13,784 bases of DNA, from contig CAZIBB010000023.1 in assembly GCA_964537075.1 (NCBI GenBank), forward strand, positions 1-13,784. Reading direction: 5' to 3'. The notes beneath the pieces are model-generated. The model saw only the letters and a list, made by a program, of their open reading frames with translations, was not told the origin of the DNA and ran no database searches. The DNA is from CAYTED01 sp964537075. Lineage in GTDB: Bacteria > Patescibacteriota > Minisyncoccia > Moranbacterales > UBA1568. Both the position numbers and the translations under genes were made by a program. Positions 5,843-12,561 of this stretch are shown here, in pieces (position 1 is the first letter of the stretch; the number at the start of each line of letters is the position of its first letter).

Positions 5843-6799
5843 CTAGTCTTTCCAGAGATATTTATCAAGTTCGGGCGTGGTCGTCGCTTTTCCATCGGCA
5901 TCGGCGAGGAGCGCAGCGATATTCTTTCTTCGTGCGAATTCCTCCCCTGCATCGCGCCCGAGTATGAGTATCGATTTCGCGAGGACATCGGCCAGCGCCG
6001 TCTCATGGGCGACTACCGTGACGGTCACGAGATCGGTCTTGGCGCTTTTTCCGGTACGGGGATCGATGATGTGATGTTTCATATTCATTCCATTGATCCA
6101 GTGACGCCGATTGATGCCGGATGTGGTCGCGGCCTTATCGGAAAGCATGAGGGTCGCGGACGGATGATCGGGATATTTCGGATTTTCGATGTCTACCGCC
6201 CAATACGGATATTGTTTTTCCTGGTTTTTTCCTGCGGCATAGAGATCGCCACCTGCATCGATGAAAAAATTATAGTACCCCTGACTGCGCAGGAAGAGCG
6301 CAATACGATCGACGATATATCCCTTGCCGATACCTCCGAAATCGAGTCTCGCGCCGTGAGTGTCGATCGTCAGCGTATCCCGGTCCATTTCGATATTGTC
6401 AAGCGACAGTATCGGCGAATCATTTGTATGGAGAGTATCAGGGGAAATGAATCCCTCGTGGCGGCTTTTGACATACCCTTCCTTCTCGAGTGCCGGGAGA
6501 ATGGTCGGATTAAAAAGTCCCTCGGTGAACAGATGATATTCCCCCGACTTTTCGAGGAGATGAAAAAATTCTTCAGAGACGTGCTCTTTTTTCGTATGAT
6601 TATCGTTGAATACGGAAAGTTCGCTTGTCTGTTTGAACCGGCTGAAACGCGCTTCGAAATCACAAAACATATCGAAACACCGATCGAGATCAGATTGGAG
6701 TGCTTCTTCTGAGTGTGTATCGCTCTCAATTCTGACAAAAATGTCAGTCGACATGATTTCACCCTTGATTTCTTTTTCGACGGAATGGAGTGTACTCAT
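5843..6799 (-). CDS. apbE: ApbE-family FAD:protein FMN transferase
   Basis: 318 aa from ATG 6799. The family moves FMN from FAD to a Thr of a target flavoprotein, Mg-dependently. Motifs: MSTDIFVRI (16-24, matching the family MGT strand), LDFGGIGKGYIVD at 152-164, DAGGDLYAAG at 181-190 (FAD pocket), HHIIDPRTG at 242-250, and TALADVLAKS at 268-276 with D271 as the expected Mg ligand. There is no signal peptide or lipobox, unlike many periplasmic ApbE proteins, so it is probably cytoplasmic. An open frame extends upstream to 6928 but crosses a terminator, so 6799 is chosen; it keeps the strand that precedes the MGT motif. ATG 6754 (M16) is an alternative with a better SD (AAGGGTG). No FMN-binding-domain target is visible in the window. 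Confidence 0.9.
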   Translation of the reverse strand: MSTLHSVEKEIKGEIMSTDIFVRIESDTHSEEALQSDLDRCFDMFCDFEARFSRFKQTSELSVFNDNHTKKEHVSEEFFHLLEKSGEYHLFTEGLFNPTILPALEKEGYVKSRHEGFISPDTLHTNDSPILSLDNIEMDRDTLTIDTHGARLDFGGIGKGYIVDRIALFLRSQGYYNFFIDAGGDLYAAGKNQEKQYPYWAVDIENPKYPDHPSATLMLSDKAATTSGINRRHWINGMNMKHHIIDPRTGKSAKTDLVTVTVVAHETALADVLAKSILILGRDAGEEFARRKNIAALLADADGKATTTPELDKYLWKD

Positions 6800-6802
6800 T
6801 AT

Positions 6803-6830
6803 AGTATATATTCTATGGTAAAAGTGACAT
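6803..6830 (-). promoter_or_regulatory. Candidate promoter of apbE
   Basis: The minus strand reads ATGTCA (6830-6825), a 16-bp spacer and TATACT (6808-6803). The predicted +1 is near 6796, essentially at the ATG at 6799, so the message is either leaderless or starts translation at M16 (6754), where an SD-like AAGGGTG exists. Confidence 0.5.
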
Positions 6831-6854
6831 TTTTGACAGTGCTTCTTTTTTGAA

Positions 6855-6882
6855 GAAAAAAAACCGCCGGAAAGTTGGCGGT
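6855..6882 (-). terminator. Intrinsic terminator of the sugar transferase gene
   Basis: On the minus strand ACCGCC (6882-6877) pairs with GGCGGT (6868-6863) around an 8-nt loop and is followed by eight T. It lies 18 bp after the gene's end and separates it from apbE. Confidence 0.88.
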
Positions 6883-6899
6883 CGAAAAGTTGTTTGACA

Positions 6900-7478
6900 T
6901 CATACTCCCTTGCGCTGAAGGACGACACCGACGGTCTGAAGGAGTATTTTCAGATCGCGCCAGAGGCTCCAGGGTTGAGCTACGTATTCCAGGTCGAGAT
7001 AAATCGACTCAGGAATATCATTTCTTTGCGTGGTCCGTCCCTTGATTTGGGCAGTACCTGTGAGTCCCGGATGTACCTGGTGTCGTTTCTCGGAAAAGGG
7101 ATTTTTTCTTGTCATTTCATTGATAATTCCCAGTGTCTTCGGTCTCGGTCCGACGAGGCTCATATCACTCCGAAGTACATTCCAGAGTTGAGGGAGTTCA
7201 TCGAGATAGCTTGAGCGCAGGAATCTGCCGATTGGAGTGATACGTGAGTCTTTCTTCCGGAGAACGATCGACTCAACACAGCAGTCCGGCTCATTCTTGT
7301 GGAATGTTCGGAACTTGTAGATGATGAAAATTTTGCCATGCCGCCCGACCCGATTTTGGACGAAGATAATTGAGCCAGGAGAAGAGAGTTTAATGCTGAC
7401 CGCGATGACGATCATCAATGGAAAGAAGAATAGAAGCAACACGAGCGCTCCTATGAAATCAAAGATTCGCTTTGACAT
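6900..7478 (-). CDS. Minimal polyprenyl-phosphate sugar-1-phosphate transferase (PglC/WcaJ-type)
   Basis: 192 aa, i.e. only the catalytic monotopic domain. It has one hydrophobic re-entrant segment (~5-30), an SP helix-break (S33-P34), IYKFRTF at 53-59, and the catalytic pair D93-E94 in YLDELPQLWNVL. SDMSLVGPRP is at 104-113 and RHQVHPGLTGTAQIKGR at 132-148. It transfers a sugar-1-phosphate from a nucleotide sugar to polyprenyl phosphate, the first membrane step of surface glycan or glycoprotein synthesis. The sugar cannot be told from the sequence. No other glycosyltransferase, flippase or polymerase gene is nearby. The start is secured by a very strong SD (GGAGGGG). A promoter lies 50-80 bp upstream and a terminator 18 bp downstream, so it is probably a single-gene transcript. 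Confidence 0.93.
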   Translation of the reverse strand: MSKRIFDFIGALVLLLFFFPLMIVIAVSIKLSSPGSIIFVQNRVGRHGKIFIIYKFRTFHKNEPDCCVESIVLRKKDSRITPIGRFLRSSYLDELPQLWNVLRSDMSLVGPRPKTLGIINEMTRKNPFSEKRHQVHPGLTGTAQIKGRTTQRNDIPESIYLDLEYVAQPWSLWRDLKILLQTVGVVLQRKGV

Positions 7479-7480
7479 GA

Positions 7481-7496
7481 GACACCCCTCCGTGTC
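7481..7496 (-). promoter_or_regulatory. SD presented in a small hairpin loop
   Basis: On the minus strand GACAC (7496-7492) and GTGTC (7485-7481) form a 5-bp stem whose loop GGAGGG is the SD of the sugar transferase. The ATG follows two bases later. The structure could either expose or mask the SD. Confidence 0.5.
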
Positions 7497-7528
7497 GAGT
7501 TGTTTTTAAGTTACCAATTTACGTATAA

Positions 7529-7557
7529 AATATTGCAATTTTCCTTGAAAATGTCAA
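7529..7557 (-). promoter_or_regulatory. Promoter of the sugar transferase gene
   Basis: A perfect -35 TTGACA (7557-7552) is followed at 17 bp by AATATT (7534-7529), with an overlapping alternative TATTTT. It lies in the intergenic space downstream of the NRAMP gene, giving a leader of about 45 nt. Confidence 0.6.
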
Positions 7558-7577
7558 CCCCAACGAGTATTTTTTTG

Positions 7578-8960
7578 TTAATTGATAAACGAATAGAATA
7601 ATGCCAATACCGCTACCATCATAATGACGAATGTGAGCCTGACAAAGGTATTCGAAAGATGTCCGTTTTTATATTCCCCCATGATATGCTTGTTGTTTCC
7701 CACCCTGGCGATCATAAACAGAAGCGGGACCGAAGCGATACCGTTGAAAATGGCGGTGTATATAAGGGCCTTGATAGGGTCTATGCCGAGAAAGTTCATA
7801 CTGAGTCCAGCAATGGTTGCCAGGATAATAATAATATAAAAACCTCTCGCATGACGGAACTTTCGATAGAGGCCTTCTTTCCAGCCAAAGGTTTCGCTTA
7901 AGGCATACGAGGAAGATCCAGCCAGTATGGGCACCGCCAAGAGACCGAGTCCGACAATCCCTATTGAGAAGATGAATTTCGCGACGAAGCCGGCATTGGG
8001 AAAACTCTGTACCAACGGTTCGAGGGCGCGCGCGGCATCGGCGGCAGTGTTGATTTCCTTGATGCCGCTCGCATAGAGTGTGGACGCGCAGGCAATGACG
8101 ATAAACCAAGCCGTGACACTGGCGAAGGTCATGCCGATGAAATTGTCGATTCGCAAGTTATGGAGAAATTTTTTTGTCGGCGCCGGCTCTTCCCCGATTT
8201 GTGATTTGTTGTGCTGAGCGATTTGTTCCTCGACTGTTTCGGAAGTATCCCAAAAGAAAAGATAGGGAGAAATGGTCGTCCCGAGTATACCAACAAAGAT
8301 TTGCAACGTTTCGGAATTGATTCGTGGTTTGAGATTAAAAGTATGACGGAATATTTCCCCCCAATTTTGACCGACAAGGAGGGCGGTGATCGGATATGCG
8401 AGCAGGGTGAGCGCGAGCCATTTCAGTATCTTGGCGTATGTTCTGTAGCTTATGAAAACAACGAGCAGTATGATGATGATCGCATAAAAAACAGCGAGGA
8501 GTGCAAAAGGAACAGGTACGAAGAGCTGTGTGGCTGCAGCCATCGCACCGAGGTCAGCGCCGATATTGATGGTATTTGCCACGACGACGAGTCCGACTGA
8601 CATATAGAGGAGCTTTCTGTTGTAGTTTTCCTTGATGACGGCCGAGAGTCCCTTGCCGGTGATTGCCCCGATACGGGCACAGCTTTCTTGCACGGCGAGA
8701 AGAAGCGGGAACACAAGCGGGAATGCCCAGAGGAGACCAAGTCCAAATCCCGCTCCCGCCTGTGAATACGTAGCGATGCCCGACGGATCATCATCGGCCG
8801 CGCCAGTGATCAGTCCTGGCCCCAAGACTCGCAAGAAGCGATTATATTTTTTGCGGTGCCGCAGGTGTTTATGGAGATTTTTCGCCTGCTGTTCCGCCGC
8901 TTTCGATTCGTGATCCGCCTCATTTTTTTCCCCAACGGAACGGTTTTCGGTATGGCTCAT
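7578..8960 (-). CDS. NRAMP-family (SLC11-like) metal transporter, non-canonical metal site
   Basis: 460 aa from ATG 8960, with a charged cytoplasmic N-terminus of ~44 residues and about eleven TM helices. TM1 has GPGLITGAADDDPSGIATYS (47-66); the family DPGN motif is here DPSG (58-61). TM6 has GTTISPYLFFW (227-237) in place of the usual MPH-containing segment, and its Met is gone. INIGADLGAM (121-130) and VPILAGSSSYALSE (~363-376) also match this branch. Canonical NRAMPs carry Mn2+/Fe2+ with protons through the Met and Asn ligands. Loss of both resembles the NRAMP-related Mg2+ transporter group (NRMT), as far as I recall, so the substrate may be Mg2+ or another hard cation. An in-frame ATG at 9023 would overlap the upstream gene by 35 nt; 8960 avoids this, though no SD is evident. 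Confidence 0.9.
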   Translation of the reverse strand: MSHTENRSVGEKNEADHESKAAEQQAKNLHKHLRHRKKYNRFLRVLGPGLITGAADDDPSGIATYSQAGAGFGLGLLWAFPLVFPLLLAVQESCARIGAITGKGLSAVIKENYNRKLLYMSVGLVVVANTINIGADLGAMAAATQLFVPVPFALLAVFYAIIIILLVVFISYRTYAKILKWLALTLLAYPITALLVGQNWGEIFRHTFNLKPRINSETLQIFVGILGTTISPYLFFWDTSETVEEQIAQHNKSQIGEEPAPTKKFLHNLRIDNFIGMTFASVTAWFIVIACASTLYASGIKEINTAADAARALEPLVQSFPNAGFVAKFIFSIGIVGLGLLAVPILAGSSSYALSETFGWKEGLYRKFRHARGFYIIIILATIAGLSMNFLGIDPIKALIYTAIFNGIASVPLLFMIARVGNNKHIMGEYKNGHLSNTFVRLTFVIMMVAVLALFYSFIN

Positions 8961-8988
8961 ATTTTTGTTTTTTTGGAGCTTTTTTATC

Positions 8989-9306
8989 TTAGGCTTCACC
9001 GTAAATGTTTTCGATATCCACAAAAATCCGGTCTATTTCCTTTCTTACTACAGAGCTTTGGGTCAGCATTTGTGCTGTGCGGAGCATTCTCTCAGCATCT
9101 TCACGCTCTTTCTTGTCAAAGAAACCGCTTTCGAGAGATTCCTCCACGCGCGCGATCAACCCTTCCGCCGTTTCTCTTCCTATCGCCTCGGCCGCGCTTT
9201 TTTCCGTCAGAGATTCAGGGAATTTTTCTATCATATGGATAATGTTTTCGTACGATATCAAGAAGAATACTTCATCAGTATAGCAAATTTCACGGTCTGT
9301 TTCCAT
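8989..9306 (-). CDS. Small helical protein, unknown function
   Basis: 105 aa, not recognised. From residue ~25 it is strongly charged and predicted helical (MIEKFPES, AEGLIARVEESLES, KKEREDAERMLRTAQML, VVRKEIDRIFVDIENIY), with no Cys motif beyond C8 and no membrane segment. The N-terminal 24 residues are less regular, so ATG 9234 (residue 25) is an alternative start. It ends 28 bp before the chosen NRAMP start, so the two are probably co-transcribed; the link to metal transport is only positional. No clear SD precedes 9306. Confidence 0.6.
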   Translation of the reverse strand: METDREICYTDEVFFLISYENIIHMIEKFPESLTEKSAAEAIGRETAEGLIARVEESLESGFFDKKEREDAERMLRTAQMLTQSSVVRKEIDRIFVDIENIYGEA

Positions 9307-9369
9307 GACCGCGGCTTTCTGGGAAACTTTTCCAAAATATGCCTCTAGGTTTTCATCTGGAAACGCTAT

Positions 9370-9398
9370 TTGACGATTGAGGCGATATGGAACAGAAT
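9370..9398 (+). promoter_or_regulatory. Promoter of the AAA+ ATPase gene
   Basis: TTGACG (9370-9375), a 17-bp spacer and CAGAAT (9393-9398) lie 50-78 bp before the start codon. The -35 is 5/6 and the -10 is 4/6. Confidence 0.55.
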
Positions 9399-9447
9399 AG
9401 CGGCAGGTATTTTCGAATAACCTGTCTGAGCAAAGGAGGGTAGTCCC

Positions 9448-10410
9448 ATGAGCGCGCAGGGTAGGATAAGTATCACCGGTCGTTTCACTCTCTATGACGT
9501 GAATGATGTCAGGCTCACCATGAGGTCACTGGAATGTACCGGCCGAAAGAATCTTTATTCGTATTGCAAGAAGATGATTGCCGCAGGAGGAGATCGGAAT
9601 CTCGTCTCCCCCATCAGTCCTGACTGTATCGATGAAATCGATCGGTTGTGCCCGAATTTTCATGACGTTTCACTTGAAATCCGGAAGGCTGTCGCTCTCT
9701 CCCTTCGTGAGCGTGGTGCGATACATATCCCCCCGATACTCCTTTTGGGAAAACCGGGGATCGGGAAAACGCATTATGCGAGCGAGATCTCGAAAGCTCT
9801 CGGAGTCGGATTTGAGTTCTTTCCAATGAGTTCCGCGACTGCCGGCTGGTTGCTCGGTGGGGCGTCTCCGATGTGGAGCGAATCCGGCATGGGTAAGGTC
9901 GCGCAGAGGCTTATCGAGTATCAGGAATCGAATCCCTGCATGTTCATCGATGAGCTCGACAAGGCGGGCAATGACATGAAATACAATCCGATCGGTGCCC
10001 TTTATTCACTTCTCGAGGAAGAAACGGCGCGTGCGTTTCGGGACGAGTACATCGGCATACCGATCGATACGAGCAAGGTGACATGGTTCGCCACCGCCAA
10101 TGAAGAACAATACATACCGTCCTCCATTCGGAACAGGATGATTCATTTTTTCATTCGAGAACCGACTCGGGATGAACTGACGATGATTGCGAGAGAAATA
10201 TATGCTGGCATCACGGCCAGATATCCTCGTTCTGGTTTCGATCCTCAACCGGATGACAGGGTCATCGAAAAGCTTTCCGAAATGGTGCCTCGTGACATAC
10301 GGCTTGCCCTGACAAGCGCCTTCGGATCGGCCGCATTGGCGAAACGTCGGCATATCATTCCGGAGGACATCTGTCCGATCGGAAGCAGTCAACCACGAAT
10401 GGGGTTCTGA
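9448..10410 (+). CDS. Lon-like AAA+ ATPase without protease domain
   Basis: 320 aa. AAA+ motifs: Walker A GKPGIGKTHY at 101-110, Walker B CMFIDELDK at 164-172, sensor 1 FATANEE at 214-220 (N218), arginine-finger candidates R228/R230 in SSIRNRM, and sensor 2 PRDIRLAL at 281-288. The stretch TAGWLLGGASPMW, then NPIGALYSLLEEETARAFRDEY and PIDTSKVTWFATAN, matches the Lon ATPase module and the family of Lon-like ATPases found in proteobacteria. The C-terminus stops after the small AAA domain; there is no Ser-Lys protease domain. The N-terminal ~90 residues are not the Lon N-domain and are unassigned. It is probably a hexameric remodelling ATPase; the substrate is unknown. The start is well supported by AAAGGAGG 8 nt upstream. 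It has its own promoter and a strong terminator, so it is a single-gene unit. Confidence 0.88.
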   Translation: MSAQGRISITGRFTLYDVNDVRLTMRSLECTGRKNLYSYCKKMIAAGGDRNLVSPISPDCIDEIDRLCPNFHDVSLEIRKAVALSLRERGAIHIPPILLLGKPGIGKTHYASEISKALGVGFEFFPMSSATAGWLLGGASPMWSESGMGKVAQRLIEYQESNPCMFIDELDKAGNDMKYNPIGALYSLLEEETARAFRDEYIGIPIDTSKVTWFATANEEQYIPSSIRNRMIHFFIREPTRDELTMIAREIYAGITARYPRSGFDPQPDDRVIEKLSEMVPRDIRLALTSAFGSAALAKRRHIIPEDICPIGSSQPRMGF

Positions 10411-10429
10411 AATTTCCTATCGCAATACG

Positions 10430-10472
10430 GGGCAGTGCTGATAAATGATCAGCACTGCCCTTTTTCTTTTTT
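10430..10472. terminator. Strong intrinsic terminator after the AAA+ gene
   Basis: GGGCAGTGCTGAT (10430-10442) pairs perfectly over 13 bp with ATCAGCACTGCCC (10448-10460), loop AAATG, then a T-rich tract to 10472. It lies between convergent genes. The plus-strand T-tract serves the ATPase gene; the hairpin may also block minus-strand read-through. Confidence 0.92.
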
Positions 10473-10474
10473 GA

Positions 10475-11569
10475 CTATGGCAAGAGATCAAATCGATCGA
10501 GTGTATCGACCCACCATTTCCGATCGGTGGAGATAATCTTTCTTGCTTCGACGGTGCGACGCGTCGGTCCGTAATGTTCTATAAGGACACGCGCTTCTTT
10601 GGTAAGCGGATTGTAAGTGGTATCGAGCGTAGCGAAACTCCCGAGTGAATCCACATTGGCGAGATTGTCGACGACGAGGTAATGAATCCCGTCTTCTTTT
10701 GTAAATCGAAAGCCTGGATAGTGTCCGGAAATTGAGAGGATGATGTTCGGATAACGTTCGAAGAAAGATCGTACTTTTTCGTAATCCGAAAGATTTTTCC
10801 TACCGGGAGCGACCGGGTGATGACTGAAGACGATGGTCGGGCGATCAGTCGCCAGTGCCGTTTCGAGCCAGCGAAATTCGTTTTCAGAGACATACCCGGC
10901 AGCGGTATGATTCGATCCTCTGTCGGTTTCTTCGTCGAAATTGGTATCCATGATGACGAAGCGCCAATCCCCTTCATCAAAATAGCGGTGATTATCATCG
11001 AGACTGAGAATTTCCCGTACTTCCGCCTTGGAGAGTGATCGGAGATCATGATTTCCGAGGACATATTCCCTGCGCGCATTTACCGTTTGGAATACGGCAT
11101 CGATATCGCGAAATTGTTTTTTTGCTTTTTCAGGACTGAGTCCCGAGCTCTCTATCATGTCTCCGAGTTCTATGGCGAATGTCGGACGATACTCGTCGTT
11201 ATAGAACGAGATCACTTTTTTGAGCTCTTCCCGCGCTTGCTTGGTGAGTTTGTTTCCGACATTGATCCGTGTGCCATACTCGAAGTCGCCTATGGCACCG
11301 AAATGAAAGACAGATTCCGCTCCCGCGATAGATTGTTGTTTGGTTTGAACAAACCACCAGACTCCGGAAGTGATAGTAGGAGCAACCACTACGATCAGAA
11401 TAATTCCCGTGAATACGATTCTATTTCGGTGCTTCCGTGTCCAATGACGTAGTTGAGAGAATTTCAAACATGCGTCGGAAGAAATCTTTTTCCATCGGGA
11501 AAGAAATTGGTGAAGGTATTTCTGTGTGATTTTTTTAGATTTAGATGAAAGGATATGTCTCATATTCAT
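10475..11569 (-). CDS. Membrane-anchored calcineurin-like phosphoesterase
   Basis: 364 aa. A basic N-terminal region (1-50) precedes one TM segment (~51-73); the catalytic domain then lies outside. Metallophosphoesterase blocks: GDFEYG at 94-99, ELGDMIE at 134-140 (D137), LGNHD at 171-175, FSHHPVAP at 248-255 and SGHYPG at 281-286. Two usual metal ligands differ: the His of D-x-H is E97, and the second His of GH-x-H is P285. The block pattern FGAIGDFEYG...LGD...LGNHDLRSLSK resembles the ADPRibase-Mn/CDP-alcohol diphosphatase-like branch, in which a Gln replaces the D-x-H His. It may cleave a nucleotide or phospho-anhydride outside the membrane; the substrate is not predictable. No SD is seen, but a TATACT box gives a leader of about 11 nt. 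M3 at 11563 is an alternative start. Confidence 0.88.
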   Translation of the reverse strand: MNMRHILSSKSKKITQKYLHQFLSRWKKISSDACLKFSQLRHWTRKHRNRIVFTGIILIVVVAPTITSGVWWFVQTKQQSIAGAESVFHFGAIGDFEYGTRINVGNKLTKQAREELKKVISFYNDEYRPTFAIELGDMIESSGLSPEKAKKQFRDIDAVFQTVNARREYVLGNHDLRSLSKAEVREILSLDDNHRYFDEGDWRFVIMDTNFDEETDRGSNHTAAGYVSENEFRWLETALATDRPTIVFSHHPVAPGRKNLSDYEKVRSFFERYPNIILSISGHYPGFRFTKEDGIHYLVVDNLANVDSLGSFATLDTTYNPLTKEARVLIEHYGPTRRTVEARKIISTDRKWWVDTLDRFDLLP

Positions 11570-11587
11570 TTTTTGAACAATGAATAG

Positions 11588-11615
11588 AGTATATCAAAAT
11601 TTTAAAAAATGTTCA
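11588..11615 (-). promoter_or_regulatory. Promoter of the phosphoesterase gene
   Basis: The minus strand reads TGAACA (11615-11610), 16 bp, then TATACT (11593-11588). The predicted start near 11581 gives a leader of about 11 nt with no SD. Confidence 0.5.
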
Positions 11616-11645
11616 TTAAATTACCTTTCCTTGCGCGACGGTGTA

Positions 11646-11674
11646 TTGACAATAAGTCTTTTTACTGCTAAATA
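11646..11674 (+). promoter_or_regulatory. Promoter of the nucleotidyltransferase operon
   Basis: A perfect -35 TTGACA (11646-11651), a 17-bp spacer ending in TGC, then TAAATA (11669-11674). The TG dinucleotide makes an extended -10. It is divergent from the phosphoesterase promoter 31 bp away, so one regulator could act on both. Confidence 0.65.
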
Positions 11675-11711
11675 TGAGTTACCAATTCTTTATCAAAGAG
11701 GAGTATCAGTC

Positions 11712-12206
11712 ATGCAATATAGATGCGAACATGCGATTGCGCTGGCACGGGTGATCAAAGCTCGTTCACTGGTGTCTGGAGATATCTACGTTTTCGGGAG
11801 CGCTCGTTCCAGGAAGGACGGCGGGAATGACATCGATCTGCTTATCGAAGTCTCCCCCGAACTATTCGACCAGTTTCGTGACGAATGCGATACTGCGGGA
11901 ATAGGTCACATCGCTCCCGTGGTGTATCGGGATGCTTCCTGTGACGGCAATTTCTGGAATTATTTCTCACCGAGAGAAGTCCGGTCAGAAGCCGCGCTCA
12001 AGGTTCTCGGCGTATCGCGTGACGATATCCTGAAGACCGATGGTATGAATATTCCGAGAAAGGCACTCGATATCATCTGTTTGCCCGTCGGGTGGAATGC
12101 ATCGCCGCTTCTCGAGGAATTGCAAGTCAAAATATCAGCCTCATACAAGAATGCTGACTCGCATTTCATGCAGAACCTGCGTGACTCGGCCGTTCTCATC
12201 GAATGA
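11712..12206 (+). CDS. Minimal nucleotidyltransferase-domain protein
   Basis: 164 aa from ATG 11712, chosen because AGAGGAG stands 8-10 nt upstream; the frame open from 11580 would include the promoter. IYVFGSARSRKDGGNDIDLLI (25-45) is the polymerase-beta superfamily motif: G29-S30, then D40-I-D42. D120 in LDIICLP is the likely third metal Asp. Small proteins of this kind transfer NMPs to protein, RNA or small molecules, for example MNT antitoxins, LinB-type enzymes and GrpB-like proteins. Specificity is open: no HEPN toxin partner is adjacent. Residues 50-115 are unassigned. The stop is followed 14 nt later by a Cys-rich small gene in the same unit, which ends in a shared terminator. Confidence 0.8.
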   Translation: MQYRCEHAIALARVIKARSLVSGDIYVFGSARSRKDGGNDIDLLIEVSPELFDQFRDECDTAGIGHIAPVVYRDASCDGNFWNYFSPREVRSEAALKVLGVSRDDILKTDGMNIPRKALDIICLPVGWNASPLLEELQVKISASYKNADSHFMQNLRDSAVLIE

Positions 12207-12220
12207 GGGAGGTAAATGAT

Positions 12221-12469
12221 ATGTCTTGCGAAAAGTGTAAGCACATCAGCGAAAGCTATGACGGGAAACCGTTCATTCCGCCGGGTGGCAGTTGCAATGC
12301 CAAGGTACATGCCTGTTTTTGCGGACAGAAGTGGTGGCAATACAACGACTACTATCATCTCTGGCGAGGCGTTCCAAATGCGACGTACGATGCCGTACGA
12401 TTTGGCCAGGATGTCGTCATCGATATCGGCTCGGGGCAGATTCTGGGACGGGCGAGCGAATTCATGTGA
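12221..12469 (+). CDS. Cys-rich small protein, unknown function
   Basis: 82 aa from ATG 12221, chosen for the SD GGGAGG 8 nt upstream. The frame also opens at 12203, overlapping the previous stop. Five Cys: C3-x2-C6 at the N-terminus, C25, and C32-x-C34 (ACFCG), compatible with one zinc or Fe-S site. An aromatic central part (KWWQYNDYYHLW, 37-48) and a short strand (DVVIDIGSGQIL) follow. No family was recognised. It is the second gene of the unit with the nucleotidyltransferase and may be its partner or target. Confidence 0.75.
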   Translation: MSCEKCKHISESYDGKPFIPPGGSCNAKVHACFCGQKWWQYNDYYHLWRGVPNATYDAVRFGQDVVIDIGSGQILGRASEFM

Positions 12470-12492
12470 AGAACATTCATTTGGCAGAGTAA

Positions 12493-12540
12493 AAAGAAAA
12501 AGGATGGCGCGCCACACGGCATGCCATCCTGTTTTTATTT
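12493..12540. terminator. Bidirectional intrinsic terminator
   Basis: AGGATGGC (12501-12508) pairs perfectly with GCCATCCT (12523-12530). An A-rich run lies before it and a T-rich run after it, so it can stop transcription from both the nucleotidyltransferase unit (+) and the DUF1189 gene (-). Confidence 0.88.
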
Positions 12541-12561
12541 TCTGTCCATTCTAATATGTGT

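Noticed and set aside
6800..6928. 43-residue N-terminal extension of ApbE
   Set aside because: It contains the terminator hairpin and T-run of the preceding gene and no family sequence.
8961..9023. NRAMP start at 9023, adding 21 residues
   Set aside because: It would overlap the upstream small gene by 35 nt and adds a Lys-rich stretch unlike the family; ATG 8960 fits better.
11580..11711. 44-residue N-terminal extension of the nucleotidyltransferase
   Set aside because: This stretch contains the TTGACA-17-TAAATA promoter and the SD for ATG 11712.
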